Below are positions 35,597 through 44,956 of a stretch of DNA of 64,000 nucleotides, piece after piece. The stretch is from Microbacterium terrae (GTDB lineage Bacteria > Actinomycetota > Actinomycetes > Actinomycetales > Microbacteriaceae), in contig NZ_JAFDSS010000001.1 of assembly GCF_017831975.1 (NCBI RefSeq), positions 2,170,001-2,234,000 of the forward strand. Direction: 5' to 3'. The notes beneath the pieces were generated by a model, which worked only from the letters and a program-made list of their open reading frames with translations, did no database searches and was not told the DNA's origin. Within the stretch, counting starts at the first letter, position 1. Each line of letters starts with the position of its first letter. The position numbers and the translations under genes were made by a program.

Positions 35597-36808
35597 ATGA
35601 CACGACCCCTGCGCGACGACGCGCCCACCGCACCCGGCTCCATCCCCCGCGTCCGCGCTGCGGTGACCGCGGCCTACGCCGCGCAGGGACTCGGCTACGC
35701 CGTCATCGTGACGTCGCTGCCGGCGCTCAAGGAGCGCCAGGGCGTCGACGACACGATCGTCACGATCATCGTGCTCGGCGTCGCGATCGCCGCCGCGGCG
35801 GGCTCCGTCCTCGCGAACACGCTGGCGGTGCGCTTCGGCAGCCGGGTCGCACTCGTCGCAGGTCTGGCGCTGCAGGGCATCGCCCTTCCCCTCATCGCGC
35901 TGCCGACACCGTTCGCGCTCTTCATCGCGGCCTTCGCGCTGTTCGGCGTCGGCCTCGGCTGCGTCGACGCCGCGGTCGCGATGCAGGGCGTCGCCGTGCA
36001 GCGCCTGTGGGGCAAGCCGCTCCTGGGCGGGTTCTTCGCCGCACTCACCGCCGCGGCCATCGCCGGGGCGCTCCTCGTGTCGGCAGTCACGCTGACCGCC
36101 ACGGCCGCGGGGATCGCGCTGGCAACGGCCGGGGTGATCGCGCTCGGCGTCGCCGGCGTCGGCATCCGTCTCTTCGCACGCGATCCGCTCGTCGACCCGA
36201 CAGTGGAGGCATCGCCGCGCGGACCGCTCCCCCGCGCCGGCATCTGGGCCTTCGGGTTCGTGATCCTCGCCGTGTTCGTGGCGGACTCGGCGGTGAGCAC
36301 GTGGAGCACGGTGTACCTCCACGACGACCTCGGCGCGCTCGCGTGGGTCGCACCGCTCGGCTACGCCGCCTACCAGGCGGCGGTGCTGCTGACCCGGCTC
36401 GCGACCGACCGCCTGCAGGTCGCGCTCGGGCGCGCGCGGCTGGTCGCGATCGCGGCGGTGATCTCGGCAGTCGGATGCGCCGTGGTCGCACTCCTCCCCG
36501 CTCCGGCCGCCGCCGTCGTCGGGTTCGCCCTCGCCGGCATCGCGACGGGCGTGCTGGTGCCGGTCACCTTCGGCGCCTCCGGCGACCTCGAGCCGGCGCG
36601 CAGCGACCAGGTGATCGCACGCGTCAACCTCTTCAACTACGCCGGCGCCATCCTCGGCGCGGTCGTGGTGGGGGTCCTCGCCGACGGTCCGGGCATCGGC
36701 CCCGCGTTCCTCCTGCCGGCCGTCGCGCTGCTGGCGGTGCTGTTCGTGGTGCCGCGGTTCCGCGTCACCGTCGCGTCGTCGGCGAAGGCGGCATCCGAGG
36801 CTCGCTAG
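35597..36808 (+). CDS. MFS transporter of unknown substrate
   Basis: 403 residues with about 12 hydrophobic segments and a very Ala/Val/Leu-rich composition. The family pattern (AAYAAQGLGYAVIVTSLPAL at the start, then a GSRVALVAGLALQG loop and LFGVGLGCVDAAVAMQG) resembles the fucose/drug-efflux-like MFS_1 proteins of actinobacteria. It begins only 7 bp after the sdhB stop and could be read through from the sdh promoter, though a functional link is not evident. Confidence 0.82.
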   Translation: MTRPLRDDAPTAPGSIPRVRAAVTAAYAAQGLGYAVIVTSLPALKERQGVDDTIVTIIVLGVAIAAAAGSVLANTLAVRFGSRVALVAGLALQGIALPLIALPTPFALFIAAFALFGVGLGCVDAAVAMQGVAVQRLWGKPLLGGFFAALTAAAIAGALLVSAVTLTATAAGIALATAGVIALGVAGVGIRLFARDPLVDPTVEASPRGPLPRAGIWAFGFVILAVFVADSAVSTWSTVYLHDDLGALAWVAPLGYAAYQAAVLLTRLATDRLQVALGRARLVAIAAVISAVGCAVVALLPAPAAAVVGFALAGIATGVLVPVTFGASGDLEPARSDQVIARVNLFNYAGAILGAVVVGVLADGPGIGPAFLLPAVALLAVLFVVPRFRVTVASSAKAASEAR

Positions 36809-36811
36809 TCT
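36806..36811 (+). promoter_or_regulatory. -10 hexamer TAGTCT before the YihY/BrkB gene
   Basis: TAGTCT overlaps the stop codon of the preceding MFS gene and ends 6 nt before the GTG at 36818, consistent with an independent leaderless transcript. Confidence 0.4.
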
Positions 36812-36817
36812 GGCTCC

Positions 36818-38047
36818 GTGAGCCGCACCGACCACCGAGACGCCCGCGTGTCGGCCGACGCCGCCCAGCGCGAAGAGGAGTCGCTGCGCGCCCGGTGGGA
36901 GGCCACCCAGGAATCGCTGCGCGAACGCTTCGACGAGCCGATCAGCCGCGCCACGCGCCTCACCCAGAAGACGCTCGCCTGGTTCCCCGTGCGCGTGTGG
37001 CGGCGGTTCCTGCAGCGCAACGGCTTCCTCCTCGCTGCCGGGGTGAGCTACCAGGCGCTGTTCGCCACGTTCGCCGCGATCTACGTGGCCTTCGCGATCG
37101 CCGGGCTGTGGCTCGGCGGCAGCGAGGAGGCGATCACCGGGCTCATCAACCTGATCAACAGCTACATCCCGGGCCTCATCGCCGCCGAAGGCGGGCTGTT
37201 CACGCCCGACCAGGTCACCGAGATCGCGACCTCGAGCGCGGGGGTGCTCGGGATCACGGGTGCGATCGCGCTCGGGACGCTCATCTGGACCGCCATCGGG
37301 TTCGTGACGTTCGCGCGCCGCGCGGTGCGCGACATCTTCGGCCTGCCGCCCGACCTGCGCAGCTACGTGTACCTGAAGGCCCGCGACTTCCTCGGCGCGA
37401 TCTTCTTCGCCCTCGCCCTCGTGCTGGGTTTCGCCGCAACCTCGATCGGCACGTGGGCCCTCCACTTCATCTTCGGCCTGTTCGGCTGGAACGACGCCTC
37501 AGGCTGGTACGTCGGCGCGACCCGGGTGGGCACCATCGTGATCTCGCTGGCGATCTTCTCGGCTGCGCTCGGCGGGCTCATCCGCTTCCTGACCGGCACG
37601 AAGCTCCCCTGGCGACGCATCGTGCCGGGCGCGGTGCTCGGCGGTGCGGCGATCACCGTGCTGCAGCTGTTCACCGGCTGGCTGTTCGTCTACACGCCGA
37701 CCAACGCCCTCCTCGCGACCTTCGCCATCTTCGTGGGGCTGCTGCTGTGGTTCCGCATCATCGGCATCATCATGCTCGTCGCCGCCGCGTGGGTGGCGGT
37801 CAGCGCCGACGACGAGGACATCCCGCTCCTGCCGCAGACCGAAGCCGAGCGACTGGCCGCCGAGCACGCGGCGCTGCTCGTCGCCGCCCAGGTGCGACTG
37901 CGCACCGCGCAGGAGGCGGCGACCAGTGCGCCGTGGCACCGGCAGTGGATGGCCGCACGCGCGGTGCGCGAGGCGGCGGCGGAGCTCTCCGAGGTCGAGG
38001 CCGCGACGCCCCCCGACCGGCCGAAGGGCTCGTCGCTGTTCGAGTGA
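36818..38047 (+). CDS. YihY/virulence factor BrkB family membrane protein
   Basis: 409 residues. A charged N-terminal region of about 65 residues is followed by six membrane spans. The family motif NGFLLAAGVSYQALFATFAAIY is present, as is the loop RRAVRDIFGLPPDLRSYVYLKARDF around the middle. The C-terminal 70 residues are acidic and Ala-rich, probably cytosolic. The function of this family is poorly defined. In M. tuberculosis the homologue Rv3335c also lies next to trpS. It starts with GTG, without a ribosome-binding site. Confidence 0.88.
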   Translation: MSRTDHRDARVSADAAQREEESLRARWEATQESLRERFDEPISRATRLTQKTLAWFPVRVWRRFLQRNGFLLAAGVSYQALFATFAAIYVAFAIAGLWLGGSEEAITGLINLINSYIPGLIAAEGGLFTPDQVTEIATSSAGVLGITGAIALGTLIWTAIGFVTFARRAVRDIFGLPPDLRSYVYLKARDFLGAIFFALALVLGFAATSIGTWALHFIFGLFGWNDASGWYVGATRVGTIVISLAIFSAALGGLIRFLTGTKLPWRRIVPGAVLGGAAITVLQLFTGWLFVYTPTNALLATFAIFVGLLLWFRIIGIIMLVAAAWVAVSADDEDIPLLPQTEAERLAAEHAALLVAAQVRLRTAQEAATSAPWHRQWMAARAVREAAAELSEVEAATPPDRPKGSSLFE

Positions 38048-38082
38048 GGCGGCGGCGGCGGTCGGCGCCGCGGCGGCCGGGC

Positions 38083-38214
38083 GCTCCGGTGTCGGCAGTC
38101 GCACGCTCCGGTGTCGGCGGTCGCACGCTCCGGTGTCCGCGGCCGGGCGCTCCGGTGTCCGCGGCCGGGCGCTCCGGTGTCGGCGGTCACACGCTCCGTG
38201 TCGGCGGTCGCAAC
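38083..38214. repeat. Six contiguous 22-bp tandem repeats
   Basis: Unit GCTCCGGTGTCGGCGGTCGC plus two bases, starting at 38083, 38105, 38127, 38149, 38171 and 38193. Copies 3 and 4 share the variant CCGCGGCCGGGC half, and the last copy has one deletion balanced by one insertion. The array ends at 38214, directly against the xthA -10 hexamer. There are no spacers, so it is not a CRISPR array. Confidence 0.9.
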
Positions 38215-38220
38215 TAGGCT
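38215..38220 (+). promoter_or_regulatory. -10 hexamer TAGGCT of xthA
   Basis: TAGGCT is followed by 7 nt and the GTG at 38228. Its -35 position would fall inside the last 22-bp repeat. Confidence 0.45.
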
Positions 38221-38227
38221 GGCCGTC

Positions 38228-39094
38228 GTGTCTCGCAGCATCCGCATCGCCTCTGTCAACGTCAACGGCATCCGCGCCGCCGTCCGCAAGGGCATGATCG
38301 AGTGGCTCGATCATGCCGACGTCGACATCATGGCCTTGCAGGAGGTGCGAGCGACGCTCGACGAGCTGCGGATCGCGCTGCCCGGGTGGGAGATCGTCAA
38401 CGACGAAGCCCTCGCCAAGGGCCGCGCCGGCGTCGCTATCGCGAGCCGGACGCCTGCCACCGCGGTGCGCCGCGTGATCGGGCCCGAGCCGGGCGACGAC
38501 GTCGACCGCACCGAGTGGGCGGGGCGCTGGATCGAAGCCGACTTCGAGGTCGACGGCGAACGGGTCACTGTCGTGAGCGCGTACGTGCACACCGGCGAAG
38601 CGGCGACGCCGCGCCAGGATGCCAAGTGGGCGTTCCTCGACGCGCTCGAGGCGCGCCTCCCGGTGCTCGCCGCCGACGGGGCGCTGGCGCTGGTGATGGG
38701 CGACCTCAACGTCGGGCACCGCGAGCTCGACATCCGCAATTGGAAGGGCAACGTCAAGAAGTCCGGATTCCTCCCGCGCGAGCGGGCGTACTTCGACCGC
38801 TACTTCGGCGATGCGGGCACCGATGTCGTGGGCGTCGACGGCTCGTCGGGCCCCGGACTCGGGTGGGTCGACATCGGCCGCCGCTTCCACGGCGACGTCG
38901 ACGGGCCGTACACCTGGTGGTCGATGCGCGGGCGCGCGTTCGACAACGACACCGGCTGGCGCATCGACTACCACCTCGCCTCGCCCGCGCTGGCCGCGCG
39001 CGTGACCGACTACTCCGTGCTGCGGGCCCCCTCGTGGGACACCCGGTGGAGCGACCACGCCCCCGTGATCGCCGACTACACGATCGGCGACTGA
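38228..39094 (+). CDS. xthA: Exodeoxyribonuclease III
   Basis: 288 residues. A Mg-dependent AP endonuclease and 3'-5' exonuclease of the EEP superfamily that acts in base excision repair. Visible catalytic motifs are IASVNVNGIRAA, MALQEVRAT, VVSAYVHTG, VMGDLNVGHRELD, RIDYHLAS and WSDHAPV (the catalytic Asp-His pair). The GTG at 38228 follows a -10 hexamer; longer open frames upstream run through the repeats and are rejected. It could work with the Fpg/Nei glycosylase at 42.4 kb. Confidence 0.94.
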   Translation: MSRSIRIASVNVNGIRAAVRKGMIEWLDHADVDIMALQEVRATLDELRIALPGWEIVNDEALAKGRAGVAIASRTPATAVRRVIGPEPGDDVDRTEWAGRWIEADFEVDGERVTVVSAYVHTGEAATPRQDAKWAFLDALEARLPVLAADGALALVMGDLNVGHRELDIRNWKGNVKKSGFLPRERAYFDRYFGDAGTDVVGVDGSSGPGLGWVDIGRRFHGDVDGPYTWWSMRGRAFDNDTGWRIDYHLASPALAARVTDYSVLRAPSWDTRWSDHAPVIADYTIGD

Positions 39095-40177
<1,083 letters not shown>

Positions 40178-40608
40178 CCGTCGGGCCCGGGGCGGCGGCG
40201 CGCGCCGACGGCGCCCTCCCGCCTCCCGCCCCGCTCCCGCCCCCGCCTCCCGCTCCCGCCCCCGCCTCCCTCTCCCGCCTCCCGCCTCCCGCCTCCCGCT
40301 CCCGCTCCCTCTGACTACTACGCCCCGCGCAATCGTTCGCTCGTGTGCCTAATGCAGGATGGATAAGCCGATCCGCCCTCTGGCAGTCCCGCGGCTGCGA
40401 TTCGACCTGCATTAGGCACGCAGAACTCAGCGGCCGTGGTTGTGCATGGTTCGACGCGCACCCGGAACGGCCGGGCCTGAAACCGGACGAGACTGCGTCT
40501 TGCGGTCGATCCGAGTACGTCAACGCTGCGTCTCTCCGTATCCGGCCCGCTGGGCAGAGCGACGGGGCATCTGCGCTCCGGCCTCGGAGGCTCCGCGACG
40601 CGGACGAC
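40178..40608. other. 431-bp gene-free stretch: pyrimidine-rich tract and palindrome-ended element
   Basis: Positions about 40215-40313 are a low-complexity pyrimidine-rich tract on the plus strand, built of CTCCCGCC/CCGCCTCC units. It is followed by a 75-bp element with perfect 14-bp inverted ends (40345-40419). The remaining roughly 190 bp shows no convincing coding potential on either strand. Confidence 0.7.
40345..40419. repeat. 75-bp element with perfect 14-bp inverted termini
   Basis: GTGCCTAATGCAGG at 40345-40358 is the exact reverse complement of CCTGCATTAGGCAC at 40406-40419, with 47 bp between. The ends are AT-richer than the surroundings. It resembles a REP- or MITE-like element or a structured RNA. 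No target-site duplication was identified. Confidence 0.6.
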
Positions 40609-41451
40609 TCAGCCGCGCCGACGCGACAGCACTCCTCGGAGAGCAGCAAGCACGTCCTCAGGGCGATAGAGGATGTCTTCGGCCACGAGGCGCAGCACGA
40701 CACAGCCCTGCTTCGCCAGCGCCAGGTCCCGCCGATAGTCCTTCATCTGCTGCGCCCACTCGGAGTGGAACTTCTTGCTGTCGCACTCGATAACGAGCCA
40801 CCCGTCGACGACCATGTCGACGAACCCCACCCCATCGAAGTGGACCTGCAGCTCGCAGGCGTGCCCGAGACTCCGCACCATGAGTCGCACGATCGTCTCT
40901 GAGCCCGCCTGCGCTCGACCGTCGATGAGCGGCACCAGCACTCGATACTTCGCCGGCAGCAGATCGAACACGCTCCCGATCTGGTCGAGCGTGATGAGTC
41001 CGAGATTGAGCGCGCTGTCGATCGACGCGACTGCCGCCCTTGCGTTCTGACAGAGCACCGCGTGCGCGAGCGCCACGACGATGTCGACGCACGTGCTCGC
41101 ACCCGGATCATCGCCGAGAGACATCCAATGAAGGCGCGTGCTGCCGGAGCGCTTGGGCTGCAATCGCTTCCGCCGATCGCGCGGCGAGCGCATGCGACCG
41201 GCAGTCGGAGCCAGTTGCACGTGGAGACGCACATTGGTCAGCACGAACACACCGAGCAGCTCGAGGAGCGACAGACAGGTGAGGCGTCCGCCGACGCGAA
41301 CCGCGCGGACAACGATCTCAGGAGCATCCGGGGGCAGATACCGATCGCGTCGCGCTCGCAGGACCAACCCGTCACGGACAGCATCCGCGATGCCGCGGCG
41401 TGTCATCCCCGACGCGAGGAGGTCTGCTCTCGTCTGATGGCACTCCCACAT
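40609..41451 (-). CDS. AbiEi-like HTH protein with C-terminal DUF559 (PD-(D/E)xK nuclease-like) domain
   Basis: 280 residues. The N-terminal 80 residues (RADLLASGMTRRGIADAVRD, then LVLRARRDRYLPP) match the winged-helix domain of AbiEi-type antitoxins. The C-terminal 110 residues resemble DUF559, a Vsr-like fold: GSETIVR with Glu185, then FVDMVVDGWLVIECDSKKFH with Asp212, Glu222 and Asp224 in the spacing of a PD-(D/E)xK site, and a conserved YRRDLALAKQG helix. No AbiEii toxin is adjacent. Codon use is less GC-biased than in the neighbours, suggesting horizontal acquisition. The ATG at 41451 is the first Met before the recognisable domain, and no ribosome-binding site is visible. The function is unknown. 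Confidence 0.72.
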   Translation of the reverse strand: MWECHQTRADLLASGMTRRGIADAVRDGLVLRARRDRYLPPDAPEIVVRAVRVGGRLTCLSLLELLGVFVLTNVRLHVQLAPTAGRMRSPRDRRKRLQPKRSGSTRLHWMSLGDDPGASTCVDIVVALAHAVLCQNARAAVASIDSALNLGLITLDQIGSVFDLLPAKYRVLVPLIDGRAQAGSETIVRLMVRSLGHACELQVHFDGVGFVDMVVDGWLVIECDSKKFHSEWAQQMKDYRRDLALAKQGCVVLRLVAEDILYRPEDVLAALRGVLSRRRG

Positions 41452-41795
41452 GACCGACAAAGATGCCGTGGGTAGCTCGACGCCCGACGACCGTGCATCA
41501 CATCTGTGCACTACCGCAGCCCGCTACGCGATGTGGAGCAGCCGACGTGGACCTAACTCAGGACTGGTGGATGAAGGCCGTCGAAGAACCGCAGAATTCC
41601 GGGCTGGCCGCACGAGACGACCGCAACCATCCTGCATTGGGCACGGAGGGGCTGCAGGAGGGGTCGCCTGCGGAACGCTTGACCGTGGCCGATCGAACGC
41701 CGGCACGGGGAGAGGCGAGGGCCCGCGCGAGGTGGGATCCTGCACGATGAGGGAGACGGGACACAGACCGGCGCCGGGAGCCATAGGCTGGCGCC
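41452..41795. other. 344-bp stretch without a recognised gene
   Basis: Short open frames occur on both strands, but none shows GC3 bias, a ribosome-binding site or family resemblance. The only supported signal is the -10 hexamer at 41784. Composition is less GC-rich than average, like the adjoining DUF559 gene. Confidence 0.6.
41784..41789 (+). promoter_or_regulatory. -10 hexamer TAGGCT before the second GNAT gene
   Basis: TAGGCT is followed by 6 nt and the GTG at 41796. Confidence 0.4.
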
Positions 41796-42356
41796 GTGCA
41801 ACCGGTCACCCTGCGGACGAAGCGCCTGGTCCTGTCGATCCCGACGCCTGACGACGTCGACGCGATGTACGAGGCGTGCCAGGATGCCGACATCCAGCGC
41901 TACACGCCGGTGCCGGCGCCGTACGAGCGCGAGCATGCCGAGAACTTCGTCGCGCAGATCCCGAAGGACTGGAGCGCCGGGGTTCACCTCACATGGGGCA
42001 TCCACGAGAACGGGCCGCTCGTCGGCACCATCGGCATCTACCGCATCGGCTCCCGGCAGGGCGAGCTCGGGTACTGGCTGGCGCCGGGTGCGCGCGGGCG
42101 CGGACTGCTCACCGAGGCCGCCGCGACCGTTCTCGAGTGGGGGTTCTCGCCCGACGCACTCGATCTCGAGCGGTTCGAATGGCGGGCGGTCGTCGGCAAC
42201 GAGACCTCGGCGCGGATCGCGCAGCGCCTGGGCTTCCGCTACGAGGGCACGCTGCGTCAGGCGCTCGTGAGCCCCCGCGGCCGCGACGACGGCTGGATCG
42301 CCGGGCTGCTCCGCACCGACGACCGCGCCCCGCAGACCTGGCCGGTCAGCGGCTGA
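41796..42356 (+). CDS. GNAT family N-acetyltransferase (RimJ/RimL type)
   Basis: 186 residues. The N-terminal strand LRTKRLVLSIPTPDDVDAMY, the central HENGPLVGTIGIYRI and the acetyl-CoA loop ELGYWLAPGARGRGLLTEAA (R/Q-x-x-G-x-G/A) identify a RimJ/RimL-like acetyltransferase. It ends with VVGNETSARIAQRLGFRYEG, the conserved NxxS...LGF element. The substrate is unknown. It lies between the DUF559 gene and the glycosylase gene. Confidence 0.87.
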   Translation: MQPVTLRTKRLVLSIPTPDDVDAMYEACQDADIQRYTPVPAPYEREHAENFVAQIPKDWSAGVHLTWGIHENGPLVGTIGIYRIGSRQGELGYWLAPGARGRGLLTEAAATVLEWGFSPDALDLERFEWRAVVGNETSARIAQRLGFRYEGTLRQALVSPRGRDDGWIAGLLRTDDRAPQTWPVSG

Positions 42357-42428
42357 CCGCGCCACGCGCTCGTCCACCCAGATCCCGACCGCCCAGATCC
42401 CGACCGCCCAGACGTCGGCGCCCCGTGG

Positions 42429-42434
42429 CAGGAT
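42429..42434 (+). promoter_or_regulatory. -10-like hexamer CAGGAT before the glycosylase gene
   Basis: CAGGAT is followed by 6 nt and the ATG at 42441, at the same spacing as the other leaderless-type promoters; the first base departs from consensus. Confidence 0.3.
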
Positions 42435-42440
42435 GAGCGC

Positions 42441-43301
42441 ATGCCCGAGATGCCGGAGGTGCAGGGGCTCGTCGACTTCCTCGGCGAGCGGGTCACGGGG
42501 GTGGGCATCACGCGCACGATGGTCGCGAACATCGCCGCGCTGAAGACCTACGATCCCCCGATCGAATCGCTGAAGGATGCCGTGATCACGGGCGCGTCGC
42601 GCCACGGCAAGTTCATCGACCTCGCCACCACCGGCCCCCACCTGGTCTTCCACCTGGCCAAGGCGGGCTGGCTGCGCTTCACCGAACAGCTCGCGCCCAC
42701 CCTGATCAAGCCCGGCAAGACCCCGATCGCGCTGCGGGTGGCGCTCGCCGACGGGTCGGGGTTCGACCTCACCGAAGCCGGCACCAAGAAGTCCCTCGCG
42801 GTGTACGTGGTGCGCGATCCCGCCGATGTGCCGGGCATCGCCCGGCTCGGGCCCGATCCCCTCGATCCGTCGTTCACCCGCGATTCGCTCGCCGCGCTCC
42901 TCGGCGGGCGTCGCACCCAGATCAAGGGGGTGCTGCGCGACCAGTCGATCATCGCCGGGGTCGGCAACGCCTACTCCGACGAGATCCTCCACGCCGCCAA
43001 GATGTCGCCCTACGCGCTCGCGTCGAGCCTCGGCGACGACGACGTCGACCGCCTCTTCGCGGCGATGACGACGACGTTGACGGATGCTGTCGCCCAGGCA
43101 TCGGGCAAGCCCCCGGCCGAGCTCAAAGACGCCAAGCGCCGCGGCATGCAGGTGCATGCCCGCCGCGGCGGGGCATGCCCGGTCTGCGGCGACGTGGTGC
43201 GCAGCGTCTTCTTCGCCGACAACTCGCTGGAGTACTGTCCGACGTGTCAGACCGGCGGCAAGATCCTCGCCGACCGCCGGCTGTCGCGTCTCCTCAAGTA
43301 G
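42441..43301 (+). CDS. Fpg/Nei family DNA glycosylase, divergent zinc finger
   Basis: 286 residues. Removes oxidised bases and nicks abasic sites. The N-terminus MPEMPEVQGLVDFL keeps the catalytic Pro2, Glu3 and Glu6. SRHGKFIDL holds the conserved Lys, and GVGNAYSDEILHAAKMSP is the helix-two-turn-helix. The C-terminal zinc finger has all four cysteines (CPVCGDVV and YCPTCQ). The position before the third Cys that is normally an Arg in Fpg (R-x-T-F-Y-C) reads DNSLEYC, so the phosphate-binding Arg is missing. The tail continues about 17 residues past the last Cys. This points to a separate actinobacterial Fpg-like subfamily, possibly with altered substrate or reduced activity. Confidence 0.88.
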   Translation: MPEMPEVQGLVDFLGERVTGVGITRTMVANIAALKTYDPPIESLKDAVITGASRHGKFIDLATTGPHLVFHLAKAGWLRFTEQLAPTLIKPGKTPIALRVALADGSGFDLTEAGTKKSLAVYVVRDPADVPGIARLGPDPLDPSFTRDSLAALLGGRRTQIKGVLRDQSIIAGVGNAYSDEILHAAKMSPYALASSLGDDDVDRLFAAMTTTLTDAVAQASGKPPAELKDAKRRGMQVHARRGGACPVCGDVVRSVFFADNSLEYCPTCQTGGKILADRRLSRLLK

Positions 43302-43346
43302 CCCGGCCCGCCGACGCACCCACGGTGGACGCGCCCACGGCCGGTG

Positions 43347-44891
43347 TCACGACCCGGTGGTGCCCATGAGCTCGCGCGCGTCGTCGTCGACCCAGTCGAG
43401 CGACTTCGACACCGCCTTTCGCCACATGCGGTACCGGCGGGCGCGCTCGTCGTCGCCCATGACGGGCTCGAAGCGCACGTCCTCCTGCCAGTGCGCGCGC
43501 AGCTCGTCGAGGTCGCGCCACACCCCGGTCGCGAGGCCGGCCGCATACGCCGCGCCGAGCGCCGTCGTCTCGATCACCTTCGGGCGGATCACCGGGATGC
43601 CGAGGATGTCGGCCTGGAACTGCATCAGCAGGTCGTCGCGGGTCATCCCGCCGTCGACGCGCAGCTCGTCGAGCGAGCGCCCGGTGTCGGCGACGACGGC
43701 GTCGATGACGTCGCGGGTCTGGAAGGCCGTCGATTCGAGCGCGGCACGGGCGATGTGCGCCTTGTTCACGTAGCGGGTGAGGCCGACGAGCGCTCCGCGC
43801 GCGTCGGGGCGCCAGTAGGGGGCGAACAGCCCGGAGAACGCGGGAACGAAGTAGGCGCCGCCGTTGTCGTCGACGGTGGCGGCGAGGGTCTCGACGTCTT
43901 CGGAGCGCTGGATGATGCCGAGGTTGTCGCGCAGCCACTGCACGAGCGACCCGGTGACGGCGATCGAACCCTCGAGCGCGTAGCGCGCCGGCTCGCCCTC
44001 GCGCCGGTAGGCGACGGTGGTGATGAGCCCTGCCCCCGAGCGCACGATCTCGGTGCCGGTGTTCACCAGGAGGAAGTTGCCGGTGCCGTAGGTGTTCTTC
44101 GACTCCCCCGCGTCGAACGCCGCCTGTCCGAAGGCCGCCGCCTGCTGGTCGCCCAGGATCCCGGCGACCTTCACTCCGTGCAGGACCTCGGGGATCTGCG
44201 AGACCCCGACCACCTCGGACGACGAGCGGATCGCCGGCATCATCGACCGCGGGATCCCCCACACCTCGAGGAGGTCGTCGGACCAGTCGAGGGTGACGAG
44301 GTCCATCAGCAGGGTGCGCGACGCGTTCGTCACGTCGGTGACGTGGATGCCGCCGCGCGCGCCGCCCGTGAGGTTCCACACCACCCAGGTGTCAGGGGTG
44401 CCGAAGAGCAGGTCGCCCGCCTCCGCCGCCGCGCGAGCGCCGGGAACGTTGTCGAGGATCCAGGCCACCTTCGACGCAGAGAAGTAGGTCGCCAGCGGAA
44501 GCCCGGTCGCCTCGGCGAAGCGGAACGTGCCCGCGTCGTCGCCCGCCGCCATCTCGTCGAGGCGCGGCTGAGTGCGCGTGTCCTGCCAGACGATGGCGTT
44601 GTGCACGGGGCGGCCGGTGCGGCGATCCCACACGATCGCCGTCTCGCGCTGGTTCGTCACGCCGACGGCGGCGATGTCGGATGCCTGCACCCCGGCACGC
44701 CCGAGGCAGGAGGCGATCACCCACTCGGCGCTGGTCCAGATCTCGACCGGATCATGCTCGACCCACCCGGCACGCGGGAAGATCTGCTCGTGCTCGCGCT
44801 GCGAGACGGCCTTCACCGCGCCGGTCGCATCGAAGACGATCGCCCGGGTCGAGGTCGTGCCCTGATCGATCGCCAGAACGTGGTCGGCCAC
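43347..44891 (-). CDS. glpK: Glycerol kinase
   Basis: 514 residues. Phosphorylates glycerol to sn-glycerol-3-phosphate. FGGY family motifs are [13 protein letters not shown] at the N-terminus, [13 protein letters not shown], the central [14 protein letters not shown] and [16 protein letters not shown] near the end. The GTG start at 44891 has AGGAG at a 5-nt spacing, and the long open frame upstream is not homologous. It lies 65 bp downstream of glpD in the same direction. No glycerol facilitator gene is in the window. Confidence 0.96.
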   Translation of the reverse strand: MADHVLAIDQGTTSTRAIVFDATGAVKAVSQREHEQIFPRAGWVEHDPVEIWTSAEWVIASCLGRAGVQASDIAAVGVTNQRETAIVWDRRTGRPVHNAIVWQDTRTQPRLDEMAAGDDAGTFRFAEATGLPLATYFSASKVAWILDNVPGARAAAEAGDLLFGTPDTWVVWNLTGGARGGIHVTDVTNASRTLLMDLVTLDWSDDLLEVWGIPRSMMPAIRSSSEVVGVSQIPEVLHGVKVAGILGDQQAAAFGQAAFDAGESKNTYGTGNFLLVNTGTEIVRSGAGLITTVAYRREGEPARYALEGSIAVTGSLVQWLRDNLGIIQRSEDVETLAATVDDNGGAYFVPAFSGLFAPYWRPDARGALVGLTRYVNKAHIARAALESTAFQTRDVIDAVVADTGRSLDELRVDGGMTRDDLLMQFQADILGIPVIRPKVIETTALGAAYAAGLATGVWRDLDELRAHWQEDVRFEPVMGDDERARRYRMWRKAVSKSLDWVDDDARELMGTTGS

Positions 44892-44956
44892 GCGGGCTCC
44901 TCTCTCGCGGGCGGCATCGCCCGCTCCCGCCGTCCCGTGTCGGGACGGCCCGTCGG

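Noticed and set aside
38083-38214. Regular short repeats considered as a CRISPR array.
   Set aside because: The 22-bp units are contiguous, without spacers, and no cas gene is present.
40345-40902. Plus-strand open frames opposite the DUF559 gene.
   Set aside because: They are shadows of the minus-strand gene, which has coherent domain motifs.
41463-41750. 95-codon plus-strand open frame between the DUF559 gene and the GNAT gene.
   Set aside because: No third-position GC bias, no ribosome-binding site or -10 at proper spacing, and no recognisable family.
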